In this document: positions 1-8,777 of the stretch, piece by piece
Layout: each line of letters begins with the position of its first letter
How positions within the stretch are numbered: position 1 is the stretch's first letter
Assembly: GCA_026982335.1 (NCBI GenBank)
Contig: JALSHH010000032.1
Span: 1 to 57,632, forward strand
DNA: 57,632 nucleotides
Origin: Phycisphaerales bacterium
GTDB taxonomy: Bacteria; Planctomycetota; Phycisphaerae; Phycisphaerales; UBA1924
Direction of reading: 5' to 3'
Program-made: the position numbers and the translations under genes
The notes under the pieces: model-generated
The model's database searches: none
Told to the model about the DNA's origin: nothing
The model's input: the letters and a program-made list of their open reading frames with translations, nothing else

Positions 1-58
1 CAGCCCTCTGATGGGACAAAGGAACGCCACTGCCCTAACATAGGGAGTGGTACAGAAT

Positions 59-220
59 ATGGGGGCAGGTCAGTATGATGACACAGGCAGATCCGTGATA
101 GGCATGGATACTGCTACGCGAGATGGGCAACCTCAGATATTTTTACGCGGCGTTGGGCAGGGCGAAATAGCATGGCGTGTTAGTGTAGATGAGCAGGGCG
201 ATCTTGTTATCACTCCTTAG
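59..220 (+). CDS. Possible small ORF or broken gene 3' end, 53 codons
   Basis: A short reading frame runs from the ATG at 59 to the TAG at 218 and ends in a beta-rich sequence (GQPQIFLRGVGQGEIAW, then VSVDEQGDLVITP) that looks like the end of a larger domain. An in-frame TAG at 41-43 closes it upstream. A different frame is open from the window edge to the TGA at 76-78, so a frameshifted gene entering from the left is also possible. There is no clear ribosome binding site. I do not recognise a family. It may be a degraded gene tail rather than a functional small protein. Confidence 0.25.
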   Translation: MGAGQYDDTGRSVIGMDTATRDGQPQIFLRGVGQGEIAWRVSVDEQGDLVITP

Positions 221-246
221 CGGTCTGCTAGATATAGGTTGTGACC

Positions 247-1047
247 ATGTACGATTCTGATGATGTTGTTCATTGCTGGCGTTGCGATTACGACTTGTTG
301 AATCTTGGTATGGATGCTGTGTGCCCTGAATGTGGTCTGCTCGTGTCGATCGCTCGGCAAGAGGCTCCATTTATCATCGAGTCGCGGACACAAAAGTGGA
401 TAGGTATCTTTGCATTGCTGAGCTTTGTGCCATTGGTCATGCTTGGCTTTGTATTTTATTTGGCAGCAGCATTCACAACCATTGGGCATGATACCGGCAT
501 GTACGGGGCGGTCGTTGCGTTGACCCTCGCCTCGATCGCGGGTACAACTGCGGGCTGGTTTATGAGAGTGCCCAAGCATGTATTGAGCGCATCTTCGTAC
601 GCTTCGATGGCGTTCTGTGGAGCCATGTTTCTTTGGCTCTGGCCGCTGCGGATTCTGATTACAGGTTCTGGTCTGGGAAATACTTGGGCGTTTAGTAATA
701 GGATGCTCTTTTTGGTTTTCACAATGTGCGCTCTTGGCTCGCTCGCACTTCAGGCAAAGGTGTTTGCTCGAACAATGGGTATGGCCGAGCCTGCAAAGCG
801 AAATATTTCCTTTCGCCAGATTTCGTCTCTTGCCTTTGTGTCTGCCGGGTTGATGGCTTTGGGTGGCATGCTCGCACTCGCGAGCCCGTTTTTTCCATTC
901 TCCCGTTATCTGCCAGGACGGATTGCCGGGGCTGGCATGCTTCTGGGTATTTTTTCCCTGGTTGTCTGGGGGACATGCCTCTTTTCGGTTATTTTCCGAC
1001 TTGCACGGTGGCCAATCGGGGAGGGCTCGAAATCAGTACATGCCTAA
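247..1047 (+). CDS. Membrane protein with N-terminal zinc-ribbon-like motif
   Basis: This is an uncharacterised inner-membrane protein of about 266 residues. Near the N-terminus are two Cys pairs (CWRCDYDL, then CPECGL) spaced as in a small zinc ribbon. They are followed by hydrophobic stretches giving about six predicted membrane segments and a short basic tail. The ATG at 247 is preferred because AGG lies about 8 bases upstream; a GTG at 241 in the same frame is an alternative. Zinc-ribbon plus membrane-helix proteins of this style are common and mostly functionally unknown in Planctomycetota (general knowledge). The next gene starts about 80 bases downstream on the same strand. No function is assigned. 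Confidence 0.75.
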   Translation: MYDSDDVVHCWRCDYDLLNLGMDAVCPECGLLVSIARQEAPFIIESRTQKWIGIFALLSFVPLVMLGFVFYLAAAFTTIGHDTGMYGAVVALTLASIAGTTAGWFMRVPKHVLSASSYASMAFCGAMFLWLWPLRILITGSGLGNTWAFSNRMLFLVFTMCALGSLALQAKVFARTMGMAEPAKRNISFRQISSLAFVSAGLMALGGMLALASPFFPFSRYLPGRIAGAGMLLGIFSLVVWGTCLFSVIFRLARWPIGEGSKSVHA

Positions 1048-1127
1048 AATTTTGAATAATCACTCGGACAAGTTTTCTCTCGGGTTTGGATCTTACATGG
1101 TAGACCTCAAGCGGATACAGTGGAGTT

Positions 1128-1829
1128 GTGAGTTGTCGTGCTTGGTCATTGTTGAGTTGGGTTGATCGCCATGTGATTGGGCTGGCGATCGGTGCTTCAT
1201 TGGCGACGATCGTGCTCGGTGTAGTGATCGGCATCGGCGTTGCCCGGCTCAACGATGTGCCCGCTTGGTGGATGCGGGCGCAGGAGGCGGTGCTTGATGA
1301 ATCGGCAACCCGCCTTCATGCCCAGCAACTCGAAAACGCGATCACGACCCAGCTCACCATGATCCGCAGCGAGGATGATCCGCGATGGACTGTTGCGATG
1401 GCTCCAGAGCAGGCCAACGCTTGGCTCGATACTCGGCTCGTCGATACCATCACCACCCACATGGGCCAAGAAGCCTGGCCCGATGAGATCGAGCGGGTGC
1501 TGCTCGGTGTGGTCGAAGACCAACTTATTCTCGGCGTGCGCACAAGGCACCAGCACGGATTTACGATTCTCTGGGCCCATGTGCAGCTTGAACTCGATAC
1601 CCAAGGCGAGCTCTGGGCCAAGCTTTCAAATATCCACGCCGGGCGGACACGCATGCCCAGAGGTGTGCTTGGCATGCTTGGGCGCGGGCAGTTGAACGGA
1701 TCAAAGCTTCGTATCGGATCGGCCCAACTTGAACTTGGCGACGGACGCACTGCCAGGCTTCTTGCTTTGCGGGTCAACGCCGGACGTGTGGAGTTGGCGC
1801 TCGAAACAACAAGCGGATCGACCCAGTGA
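1128..1829 (+). CDS. Uncharacterised single-span membrane protein
   Basis: About 233 residues, with one strongly hydrophobic segment at roughly residues 16-40 and then a soluble domain of about 190 residues rich in charged and beta-forming sequence. The orientation suggests a periplasmic domain anchored by an N-terminal helix. The start is a GTG at 1128; a GTG at 1173 just before the membrane segment would also work. It follows the zinc-ribbon membrane protein on the same strand and converges on the lipoprotein gene, whose stop is about 12 bases away. I do not recognise the soluble domain. Composition resembles the neighbours, with no sign of transfer. Confidence 0.7.
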   Translation: MSCRAWSLLSWVDRHVIGLAIGASLATIVLGVVIGIGVARLNDVPAWWMRAQEAVLDESATRLHAQQLENAITTQLTMIRSEDDPRWTVAMAPEQANAWLDTRLVDTITTHMGQEAWPDEIERVLLGVVEDQLILGVRTRHQHGFTILWAHVQLELDTQGELWAKLSNIHAGRTRMPRGVLGMLGRGQLNGSKLRIGSAQLELGDGRTARLLALRVNAGRVELALETTSGSTQ

Positions 1830-1841
1830 ACACACGAAGTA

Positions 1842-2465
1842 TCAAATCCCAGCACCAGACACAACGATTGGAAGTTTGCCTGATTTACGCACCGTGGTGT
1901 CGATGAGCTTGCGCGCCCCGGGGGTCTGAATTGTCCGGAGTGTATTGGCGTGCTGGGTGAAGCGCTCTTTGAACTGCGGGTCAGATTTGAGTAGATGCTC
2001 GATGGATTGGATGATCGAGGTTGCGTTGCGCTTGAGATTCTGTGAGCGCACCATCGAAGCGATTAGGGCAGCGCCCAGAAGTAACGGGCCTTGGGCGGGC
2101 GCAGGAATCCACGGCAAAATCGCGTCAGCAGCCTGAGTCAGCGAATCGGTCGGGTTGGCCGCCTCGTTGATGACCAAGGTTGCTTGATTAATCGCTGCGT
2201 TGAGCATCTCGAGTTTGGCTTGGGCATCGGCGATCGCTGTGTCGATCATCGTCACTTCAAGCGAGGTGCTCGGAAGTGTTTGACGCTTGGTTTCAAGGGT
2301 TTCGATCTGATTCACAAGTGCATCTTCGATGAGCATCGCATTGTCTCGCCAGGCGGATGTCTGGTTAATGGCGCCTTGTAAATCGGCACATCCGATTGAT
2401 ACAAGCAAGGTTGCTCCGCAGATGATTGCCAATCCGATTCGATTCCACTTTTGATCCTGTTTCAT
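1842..2465 (-). CDS. Predicted lipoprotein with helical coiled-coil region
   Basis: About 207 residues. The N-terminus has basic residues, a hydrophobic core and a lipobox-like LVSIGC, so the protein is probably lipidated at that Cys and exported. After it comes a long helical stretch (roughly residues 35-110) with heptad-like spacing and then a more hydrophobic segment (ILPWIPAPAQGPLLLGAALIA). The ATG at 2465 is chosen because GGGGAG lies 6 bases upstream and the signal starts there; the open frame continues about 50 codons further upstream without signal-like sequence. It lies downstream of lpxC on the same strand (about 209-base gap), but no shared function is evident. Family not recognised. 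Confidence 0.75.
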   Translation of the reverse strand: MKQDQKWNRIGLAIICGATLLVSIGCADLQGAINQTSAWRDNAMLIEDALVNQIETLETKRQTLPSTSLEVTMIDTAIADAQAKLEMLNAAINQATLVINEAANPTDSLTQAADAILPWIPAPAQGPLLLGAALIASMVRSQNLKRNATSIIQSIEHLLKSDPQFKERFTQHANTLRTIQTPGARKLIDTTVRKSGKLPIVVSGAGI

Positions 2466-2673
2466 ATCGTACTCCCCGCGTGTAATCTGCGCACGGGCCC
2501 GCCACGCGATCAGGCCGATGCGTTTGGGTGTTTGGCATTGGTTGCGGGGGTTTTCGTCTCGATCCGATCGGAACGATGGGTGATGCAATGGTACTTGAAA
2601 AATAGTCAAGAGCAATCACAAAGTGATCGAGCGCATGGTTTTTGCGCACAAGCATGTTGATCGGCTTCGAAAA

Positions 2674-3531
2674 TTAGTGAAGTTGTTCGACAATCGCCTG
2701 GGCGGCACGGTGGGTCGTGCTGTGTCCGGATTTAAGAGCGGTGACTTTGGCACACAGCGGCCGCCCGATCAGGGCCAGGTCCCCAATGAGATCGAGGAGC
2801 TTGTGCAGGGCGCATTCGTGTTCATGGCGATAGGTGTTTTCGATCGGCCCGGTGTTGCCGATGACCAGAAGATCGCTTATTTTCAAGTGTGAAAAGAGCC
2901 CGGCACTTTGCATCATCTGAGCTTCGCGCTCGAGACAGAAGGTGCGAGCGGGGGCGATGCGGGTGAGGTAATCGGTTCGATCCCCTGTCCAGGTGACGGC
3001 AACTGAAGGAATCGGATCATTCGGATACTCGATTATGTAGGTATAGCTCGGCGTGTTGCTCGGTTCGACGATGATCGATGCATCGTTTTCTTCGATGATG
3101 ATCGGCTTGGTGACAGTGACGGGCTCGATTTTTGATTCGAGCGTGCACACTCCGACTTCTTCCAAGGCATTGGTGAAATCACGGGCCGACCCATCCATGA
3201 TCGGGATTTCACAATGCGGACGAGGCGATCGGATTTCAATCGAGGCATCAGTAATCCCCATCCCAACCAAAGCGCTAAGCAAATGCTCGATGGTGGCAAT
3301 GTTGGTGGATTGGGCACAGATGCTTGTGCACCTGGGAGGCATTTGGGTAAAGGTTTGATGGACGGGGATGGTTGAGAGATTTGCGATATGGACGGGGATC
3401 TTAATGGCATCTCGGCAAAAAACAATTCCAGATTGATCGTGCGATGGACAAATCGTCAGCGTAACAGGATCGGCGGTGAAGAGTCCGGTGCCTGAGAAAC
3501 GGACAGTGTCATTGAGTGTGGTCCGGTTCAT
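2674..3531 (-). CDS. lpxC: UDP-3-O-acyl-N-acetylglucosamine deacetylase
   Basis: This cytoplasmic zinc enzyme removes the N-acetyl group from UDP-3-O-acyl-GlcNAc, the committed step of lipid A synthesis. The 285-residue product has the family landmarks: IEHLLSAL with zinc-ligand His 83, HKLLDLIGDLAL with His 243 and Asp 247 as the other ligands, and the late SGH with His 270. Length is close to the usual 300 residues, so this is stand-alone LpxC and not an LpxC-FabZ fusion. The ATG at 3531 is 8 bases after the lpxD stop, which argues for cotranscription and against the longer open frame overlapping lpxD. It is the last gene of the bamA-ompH-lpxD-lpxC group. Confidence 0.95.
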   Translation of the reverse strand: MNRTTLNDTVRFSGTGLFTADPVTLTICPSHDQSGIVFCRDAIKIPVHIANLSTIPVHQTFTQMPPRCTSICAQSTNIATIEHLLSALVGMGITDASIEIRSPRPHCEIPIMDGSARDFTNALEEVGVCTLESKIEPVTVTKPIIIEENDASIIVEPSNTPSYTYIIEYPNDPIPSVAVTWTGDRTDYLTRIAPARTFCLEREAQMMQSAGLFSHLKISDLLVIGNTGPIENTYRHEHECALHKLLDLIGDLALIGRPLCAKVTALKSGHSTTHRAAQAIVEQLH

Positions 3532-3538
3532 CGCAGGT

Positions 3539-4636
3539 TCAGGATGGCTTGTAGTCTGGGTCGAGTTTTTTGAGTGCTTTATCGACTCGCCGACAGAACT
3601 TGGCGAGGTTTCGACTCGCAGCTGCGTTGGCCAATGCGGTACGGGCAGGCATCGCGGGGACACCCAAGACTGTTTCACCATCGTGGATTTCATCGAGAAC
3701 GATTGCACCGCCTGCAATTTTGACATCCTTGCCTACGGTTGCCTGGTCATTGAGCACAACGGCTCCGCCGATCATGGTGCGATTACCAATGGTTGATGAA
3801 CCGCCGAGTGTGGTTCGTCCGCACAGAAGTACATCATCGCCGACGATGCAGTTGTGGGCGATGTGGACCTGGTTATCGATTTTGGTGCGATGTCCAATTC
3901 GGGTGACACCGAATTTAGCCCGGTCGATTGTTGAGCAAGCGCCTATTTCGACATCATCACCGATCTCGACGGTGCCGATTTGCGGAACTTTAGTTACCGG
4001 ACGATCTGGCGTCGCGATGAGAAACCCAAAACCATCGGCACCGATGACACAATTGGCAAAGATGAGTCCACGGTTGCCAATGGTGCACCGATCACCAAGA
4101 ACGACTCCTGGGTGCAAAAAGGTGTCTTGTCCGATCTGAGCGTTTTGTCCAACATAAACATTGGCAGTCAGGACAACGCCTGAAGCAATGAGACTTCCTT
4201 GACAGACCACGCACCCAGGGCCAACAGAAGCTTGGGGATGGACTTGGGCGTCAGGATGGACAGTTGCACAAGGGTGAATCCCAATATTTGGAGCCGCAGT
4301 TTGAGGTTTGATGGCTTTGAGGATTTTGATCACCGCGATGTCGGCGTCGGGGACAAAGATCAACGCCCGTGTTTCGGGGTCATGCCCGGGGACCTCGACG
4401 CCTTGAGTGACTAGGGCGGCCGAGCAACTGGAGCTTGCCCAAAGGCTGGCAAAATTCTTCGAGCGGATGAAGGTGAGCGAGCCCGGGTTGCCATCTTCGA
4501 TGGGTGCGAGTGTGCTCAGGATCAGATGAGGATTTCCGACCAACTGGCCCTCGACGAGGGCAGCGAGCTCGTCGGTGCGGATCGATACCAAACTAGATTC
4601 GGGCGATGTTGGTTGCTTGGTACCGGTTGTCATCAT
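3539..4636 (-). CDS. lpxD: UDP-3-O-acylglucosamine N-acyltransferase
   Basis: LpxD adds the N-linked acyl chain to UDP-3-O-acylglucosamine in lipid A synthesis, directly after LpxC in the pathway. The 365-residue protein has the N-terminal uridine-binding domain (GSLTFIRSKNFASLW). A long left-handed beta-helix made of hexapeptide repeats follows (for example IHPCATVHPDAQVHPQASVG and IGDDVEIGACSTIDR) and includes the catalytic-His region KIDNQVHIAHNCIVGDD. A helical tail follows. Two adjacent ATGs stand at 4636/4633, with AGGGG upstream. It sits between the OmpH/Skp-like gene (60-base gap) and lpxC (7-base gap), the arrangement of many Gram-negative genomes. Confidence 0.96.
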   Translation of the reverse strand: MMTTGTKQPTSPESSLVSIRTDELAALVEGQLVGNPHLILSTLAPIEDGNPGSLTFIRSKNFASLWASSSCSAALVTQGVEVPGHDPETRALIFVPDADIAVIKILKAIKPQTAAPNIGIHPCATVHPDAQVHPQASVGPGCVVCQGSLIASGVVLTANVYVGQNAQIGQDTFLHPGVVLGDRCTIGNRGLIFANCVIGADGFGFLIATPDRPVTKVPQIGTVEIGDDVEIGACSTIDRAKFGVTRIGHRTKIDNQVHIAHNCIVGDDVLLCGRTTLGGSSTIGNRTMIGGAVVLNDQATVGKDVKIAGGAIVLDEIHDGETVLGVPAMPARTALANAAASRNLAKFCRRVDKALKKLDPDYKPS

Positions 4637-4696
4637 CCGCTGGGCCCCTTTCTTGTTGCTCTTTCTTTGTCGCGATCTTTGGCCGGGCTTTTCTGA

Positions 4697-5314
4697 TCAG
4701 GGCGTGTTGAACTCGTTGTTCATCATGGTGACGACCTGATCGGTGATGTCCACACCCTCATGGCGATAGATCACGCTCCGCGAAACAATCGAACGGAATA
4801 CATCTTGGTACTGAGCACCCTCGGGGACTACGAAGAGTGAATCATCAAAGAGGACAATGTCGTATCCTTCACGATCGGCGATTCGTGCGATGGCATCGGT
4901 GATTTTTTCATAAGTCTCGCGAGTGACATTGCCTCGGTCGATCGAAAGGATCCGACCCAAAGCATTGCCCCGGGCTTCGTAGACCGCCTGGATTTCCATC
5001 ATTTGTCGGATTTTGTCCTCGTATTCATCGGTGCCCGGGGTGCCTGCTTCGAGGTCGGCCTTGAGGATGTTGATCTGGTCGGCGACTTCTTGAAGCTGGG
5101 CCTGGCGTGCGTTTTTGTTGGCCTCGAGCTCATCTTCGCGGACACGGAGTTCGTCGAGTTTCTCGAAAATTTCGACGATATCGACCGTAGCGACCGCAGT
5201 AGGCAAAGCAGGCGGTCGGACAGCATTGGCCCCGGCCTGCCAGACAAAGGCAGCCAAGAGTATCGCAAGAACTGCTGCGAGCATATGGACAGGACGGGCG
5301 TGATTCGAGTGCAT
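4697..5314 (-). CDS. OmpH/Skp-family periplasmic chaperone
   Basis: OmpH/Skp proteins are periplasmic chaperones that hold unfolded outer-membrane proteins before BAM-mediated insertion. The product (about 205 residues) has a signal peptide with a hydrophobic core (HMLAAVLAILLAAFVWQAGA). Next come a short beta strand (ATVDIVEIFEKL) and a long charged coiled coil (residues about 55-120) forming the tentacle, then a C-terminal return helix and strand (YDIVLFDDSLFVV). The ATG at 5314 is preferred because GGAGG lies 8 bases upstream; an in-frame ATG at 5338 lacks this. It lies between bamA and lpxD, the usual conserved context. Sequence is divergent, so the family call rests on architecture and context. 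Confidence 0.85.
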   Translation of the reverse strand: MHSNHARPVHMLAAVLAILLAAFVWQAGANAVRPPALPTAVATVDIVEIFEKLDELRVREDELEANKNARQAQLQEVADQINILKADLEAGTPGTDEYEDKIRQMMEIQAVYEARGNALGRILSIDRGNVTRETYEKITDAIARIADREGYDIVLFDDSLFVVPEGAQYQDVFRSIVSRSVIYRHEGVDITDQVVTMMNNEFNTP

Positions 5315-5493
5315 ATGAGAAACCTCCGTGCGTACCAATTGTGTGTCTTCCTACATGGTATACCGAAAAAGGGGGCGTTGGTTGACATTAAGTGGGCGAA
5401 TATATCTGTAACCATCGATTTCCGATAGATTTCATGCCCCGTCGAACCAGCGGGTAGAAAGTGAGCGGGGTTGGCAGCAAGGGTCGGCGGGGT

Positions 5494-8103
5494 TTAATTG
5501 AAAGGCAGGTCAATGGTGAAAGTGAAGAGGCGTTTGTTATCATCGTCTTCACTCAGGATCGGGAATCCAAAATCAAAAGCCAGCGGTGCAGGGCTCAGTG
5601 CCGGGATGTGGAACCGGACCCCAACCCCTACCGAAAGACGGAAATCATCAAATCCGGGATCAAAAGTGATTGTGCCGGCATCAACAAACCCAACAACAGA
5701 AAAAATATCCTCGTAGAGAGGCTGTTCGATTTGGGCGCTGGCGAAGAACTTCCATGTGCCACCAATCGAATCATTCGAAGGAAGCCCGTTATCGTTTCGG
5801 ATGCCTTTGGGTGAGATGGTTCGGAAATCAAATCCGCGGAAGCTCTGCCCGCCCATATAGAACCGTTCGTAGGTTGGGGTATTGTCTCGTCCTTGGGGAA
5901 TGTATCCGATGCTTGATCGCAGATTAAGGATGGTCGGTCGACTCAGGTAGTCTTCGCGCAGGGGGATAAAGGTTGAGTGGGAGGCTTCGAGCTTGGTGAA
6001 CTCGAAGTCACCAATCACCTGTTCGAGTGAGATGCTTGTGCGCGATCCCTTGGTTGGGCGGGTAAGCGAATCGAGCGTTGTTCGCTGAAGACGCCCGCGG
6101 AGTCCAACAAGCAAGTTCGCATCGGCGACGGCGAAAACATCGACCGGACGATCGGGCTCGATGTCCGAAAGCTCAACCTCTTCAGCCCGGAAGGTCAAAT
6201 TGCCGTTCCAGCGTGTACCAAAGCGTCTGCCGAGCCCAAGGCGGGTGCCCATGCGCTGTTCATCAAACTCATCAAAGTCCCGATTGCGGAAGAACAGGCT
6301 GGCGGAACCGGAATAGCTTGACTCGAGCAGGTAGGGCTCGGTGAGTCCGATTGAATAGGTTTGGATGCGGTTTCCAGGGAGGAGTTCGATCTGGAAGGTT
6401 TGCCCACCGCCTCGGAAGGCGCGTCCTGAGAAGAACTCACCTGGCGAATCGGGTGTATCGCGGATATCGAAGTTGCGTTGGGTTAGGGCAATGCGTCCTA
6501 CAACCCCCGAGTCGGATGAGACGGCACCACCAATATCAAATGAACCTGTGTTGGTCTCTTCGATTTCGATGAGCACATCACGGTAATTTGACTCGTCGTT
6601 GGGATCGAGTGTAATGCGTGTGCCGGGCATGGATTTGGCTTTCTTTGCCCGTGGAACAAACTCATCACCCCAGACCTCGGCGAAGAATTCGACGCCGGGT
6701 TGCTGGGGCGTGATGATTGCGCCGGTTCGACGGTTAAAAAGCTGAAGACGACGCAGCCGAATCTTTGAGCGCTCAATCGCAGTGGTATCAAGCGGGCGCG
6801 TCGGGCGGAGCTCGACATGTCTGCGAATGACCTCTTGTCGGGTGAGGTCGTTGCCTTGGATAATAACTTCGCCAACACGGTATCGTTTGCCTTCGCTGAT
6901 CATGACGATCAGGTCAACCAAAGGCTCAGTAGGATCTCGTTTTTCAATCCGGAAAACTTTTCGTGGACTCTCTTGTGCCGCATCGACATACCCCATCTGC
7001 CCATATGCCGAGCGGATGGCCTTGATGGAGTTATTGAGATCGCGGACCGAATAGACATCGCCCGCTTTGATACTCATGAGCCCAGCGATCTGGGCGCGAT
7101 TAAACACAGGATCGCTTCCGGGCTCGGTTTCGATATTGATTTGCACCGAACGAAGAAGATACAAAGGTCCTTCATCAATGAGATAAGTGATGATTGCCTC
7201 GCGTCCGTTAGGCGCAGGCTGAATCAGCCGATCGGCGCGAATGTCGAGGTATCCGCGATCACGATAAAAACTGATCAGATTGGCAATATCCGCATCGAGC
7301 TTGTCATCGTCGAGCTGTCCTTTACGAAAAAATGAAGCAACCTTGGTGTCGACCTCTCGCCGAAGCTGCTTGGAGGAGAATGATTCATGTCCGGAGAATC
7401 GGATCGCGGTTACTTTGAGTCGTTCGCCTTCGAGGATGCGAAAGAGCACCAATCCGGTGTCGGCGAGCTCTTCTTCGTCGACCGATACGCGGGCGTAGTA
7501 GTACCCTTTCTGGCGATAAAGATCTTCGATACGCCTGGCCGAGCGATCAATCTGGAATCGATCGATGGGCGTTCCCGAGGTCACATCAACCACAGCAGCG
7601 ATTTCTGAATCACTAATCTGCTCGTTGCCTGCGACTTGGACATCGACAATCAATTGGCGTTCGAGAACTTCAAAGACCAGATCGACCGAGCCATCGTCGT
7701 TTATCCCGGCATAGACCTCAACGCGTGCGAACGATCCGAGCCGATTGAGTCTGCGGATATCGCTTCGGATCATCTGTGCATCGAAGGTGGCACCCGGGCG
7801 TGAGCGGATGTTGTTGAGGGCTTCTTGCTGGGATTCGATGGTCAGTGGGCTCGGTGTATTGCCAATTATTACCGGTCGGACCGAAACGCTGGCAATCATT
7901 CGGTGTTCGTAGATCGCCATGCTCCGGTCTTGGTTCTGGTCTTGATTCGGTTCGGCAACTTGGATCGGATCAGGTGTGGGCTCGGGTGTTGGATCGGATA
8001 TGCTGGCATAAGAAACACTCGCGCACAAGGTGCCCGCAGCAGCGATGATCGCCAACAAAGGCGAAGTGGATGGATGTGTGGTGTGGGAAATCTTCAACAG
8101 CAT
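5494..8103 (-). CDS. bamA: Outer membrane protein assembly factor BamA (Omp85 family)
   Basis: BamA is the outer-membrane core of the machine that folds beta-barrel proteins into the outer membrane. The 869-residue product has a signal peptide ending near ASVSYAS, a Pro/Asp/Gln-rich linker, and about five POTRA-like units over residues 55-480. A C-terminal beta-barrel carries family-like stretches such as RTSISLEQVIGDF, FYMGGQSFRGFDFRTISP and ASAQIEQPLYEDI. The last residues are TIDLPFN, so the very end is Asn rather than the usual terminal aromatic, although Phe is next to last. The ATG at 8103 has AGAGG 3 bases upstream. It is the first gene of the group with ompH, lpxD and lpxC, joining outer-membrane protein and lipid A assembly. 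Confidence 0.95.
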   Translation of the reverse strand: MLLKISHTTHPSTSPLLAIIAAAGTLCASVSYASISDPTPEPTPDPIQVAEPNQDQNQDRSMAIYEHRMIASVSVRPVIIGNTPSPLTIESQQEALNNIRSRPGATFDAQMIRSDIRRLNRLGSFARVEVYAGINDDGSVDLVFEVLERQLIVDVQVAGNEQISDSEIAAVVDVTSGTPIDRFQIDRSARRIEDLYRQKGYYYARVSVDEEELADTGLVLFRILEGERLKVTAIRFSGHESFSSKQLRREVDTKVASFFRKGQLDDDKLDADIANLISFYRDRGYLDIRADRLIQPAPNGREAIITYLIDEGPLYLLRSVQINIETEPGSDPVFNRAQIAGLMSIKAGDVYSVRDLNNSIKAIRSAYGQMGYVDAAQESPRKVFRIEKRDPTEPLVDLIVMISEGKRYRVGEVIIQGNDLTRQEVIRRHVELRPTRPLDTTAIERSKIRLRRLQLFNRRTGAIITPQQPGVEFFAEVWGDEFVPRAKKAKSMPGTRITLDPNDESNYRDVLIEIEETNTGSFDIGGAVSSDSGVVGRIALTQRNFDIRDTPDSPGEFFSGRAFRGGGQTFQIELLPGNRIQTYSIGLTEPYLLESSYSGSASLFFRNRDFDEFDEQRMGTRLGLGRRFGTRWNGNLTFRAEEVELSDIEPDRPVDVFAVADANLLVGLRGRLQRTTLDSLTRPTKGSRTSISLEQVIGDFEFTKLEASHSTFIPLREDYLSRPTILNLRSSIGYIPQGRDNTPTYERFYMGGQSFRGFDFRTISPKGIRNDNGLPSNDSIGGTWKFFASAQIEQPLYEDIFSVVGFVDAGTITFDPGFDDFRLSVGVGVRFHIPALSPAPLAFDFGFPILSEDDDNKRLFTFTIDLPFN

Positions 8104-8268
8104 AAACCTCTTGGTGTGGACGATACCCGCCTACCTTGCCCAACACAAACGGTTGGCATGATTGATCTGCCTGTTTTGTCCAAATCCTGTTTCAAATCTC
8201 AACCCTGGGCCTTCTGATTAGGGTAGAGTATCCGTATTGGTGCAGGGATGCATCAAGATCAACGCAGA

Positions 8269-8298
8269 GGGACATTCTTTGAACAATCACGGTATAAT
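8269..8298 (+). promoter_or_regulatory. Candidate sigma-70-type promoter
   Basis: A perfect TATAAT stands at 8293-8298 with GGGACA (4 of 6 matches to TTGACA) 18 bases upstream. It would start a plus-strand transcript near 8305. This fits the ATG at 8372 as start of the following small membrane protein rather than the upstream TTG/GTG starts. It is read from sequence only. Confidence 0.4.
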
Positions 8299-8371
8299 AT
8301 ATGCCCGGGTATTGAAGGGTCTTGCTGGTAGGTTGTCGTGGTGGGCTCGTGTTCGTCGGGGACTTTTGGCA

Positions 8372-8731
8372 ATGATCGGGTGCGGGTGTTTGGTGTTGGG
8401 CATTGTGTTGATGGGTGCAGCGATTCGTCCGGAAATGCTTAGGACATTGCATACGGCCGAACTCTTTGCCATGATCATCCTCTTGGTGATGCCTCCTTTC
8501 ACCATGCTGAGCCTGAAATACGACCAAACAGTTGCAAAATATATCCAAAAAACAAGTTATCAACAATCGGCATATCAATCAGGCGTGACCCATCAAGCCC
8601 ATGAACGAGCCGAACACTTGATGTGTCGCATTTGGCAGACCGACACAACGCAGACCGACACAACCAGGCGGCAGGTTCAATCAAGGTGTGCACACGATGG
8701 TGCAGCACGATACACAGCACGGACAAAGTGA
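8372..8731 (+). CDS. Small uncharacterised membrane protein
   Basis: About 119 residues from the ATG at 8372, which has GGGGA 9 bases upstream and lies after the candidate promoter. Two hydrophobic segments (IGCGCLVLGIVLMGAAI and FAMIILLVMPPFTMLSL) are followed by a polar tail of about 70 residues with a Gln/Thr/Asp-rich stretch (TDTTQTDTTRRQVQ). The open frame extends up to a TTG at 8237, adding 45 residues, so the true start is uncertain. It lies between bamA and dnaN, pointing away from bamA and converging on dnaN. No family is recognised. The polar tail is low complexity and the gene may be lineage-specific. Confidence 0.5.
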   Translation: MIGCGCLVLGIVLMGAAIRPEMLRTLHTAELFAMIILLVMPPFTMLSLKYDQTVAKYIQKTSYQQSAYQSGVTHQAHERAEHLMCRIWQTDTTQTDTTRRQVQSRCAHDGAARYTARTK

Positions 8732-8777
8732 CCGCAAGAGGTGTTGGTGCATAAGCGACTGTCTGACAACCACTTGC

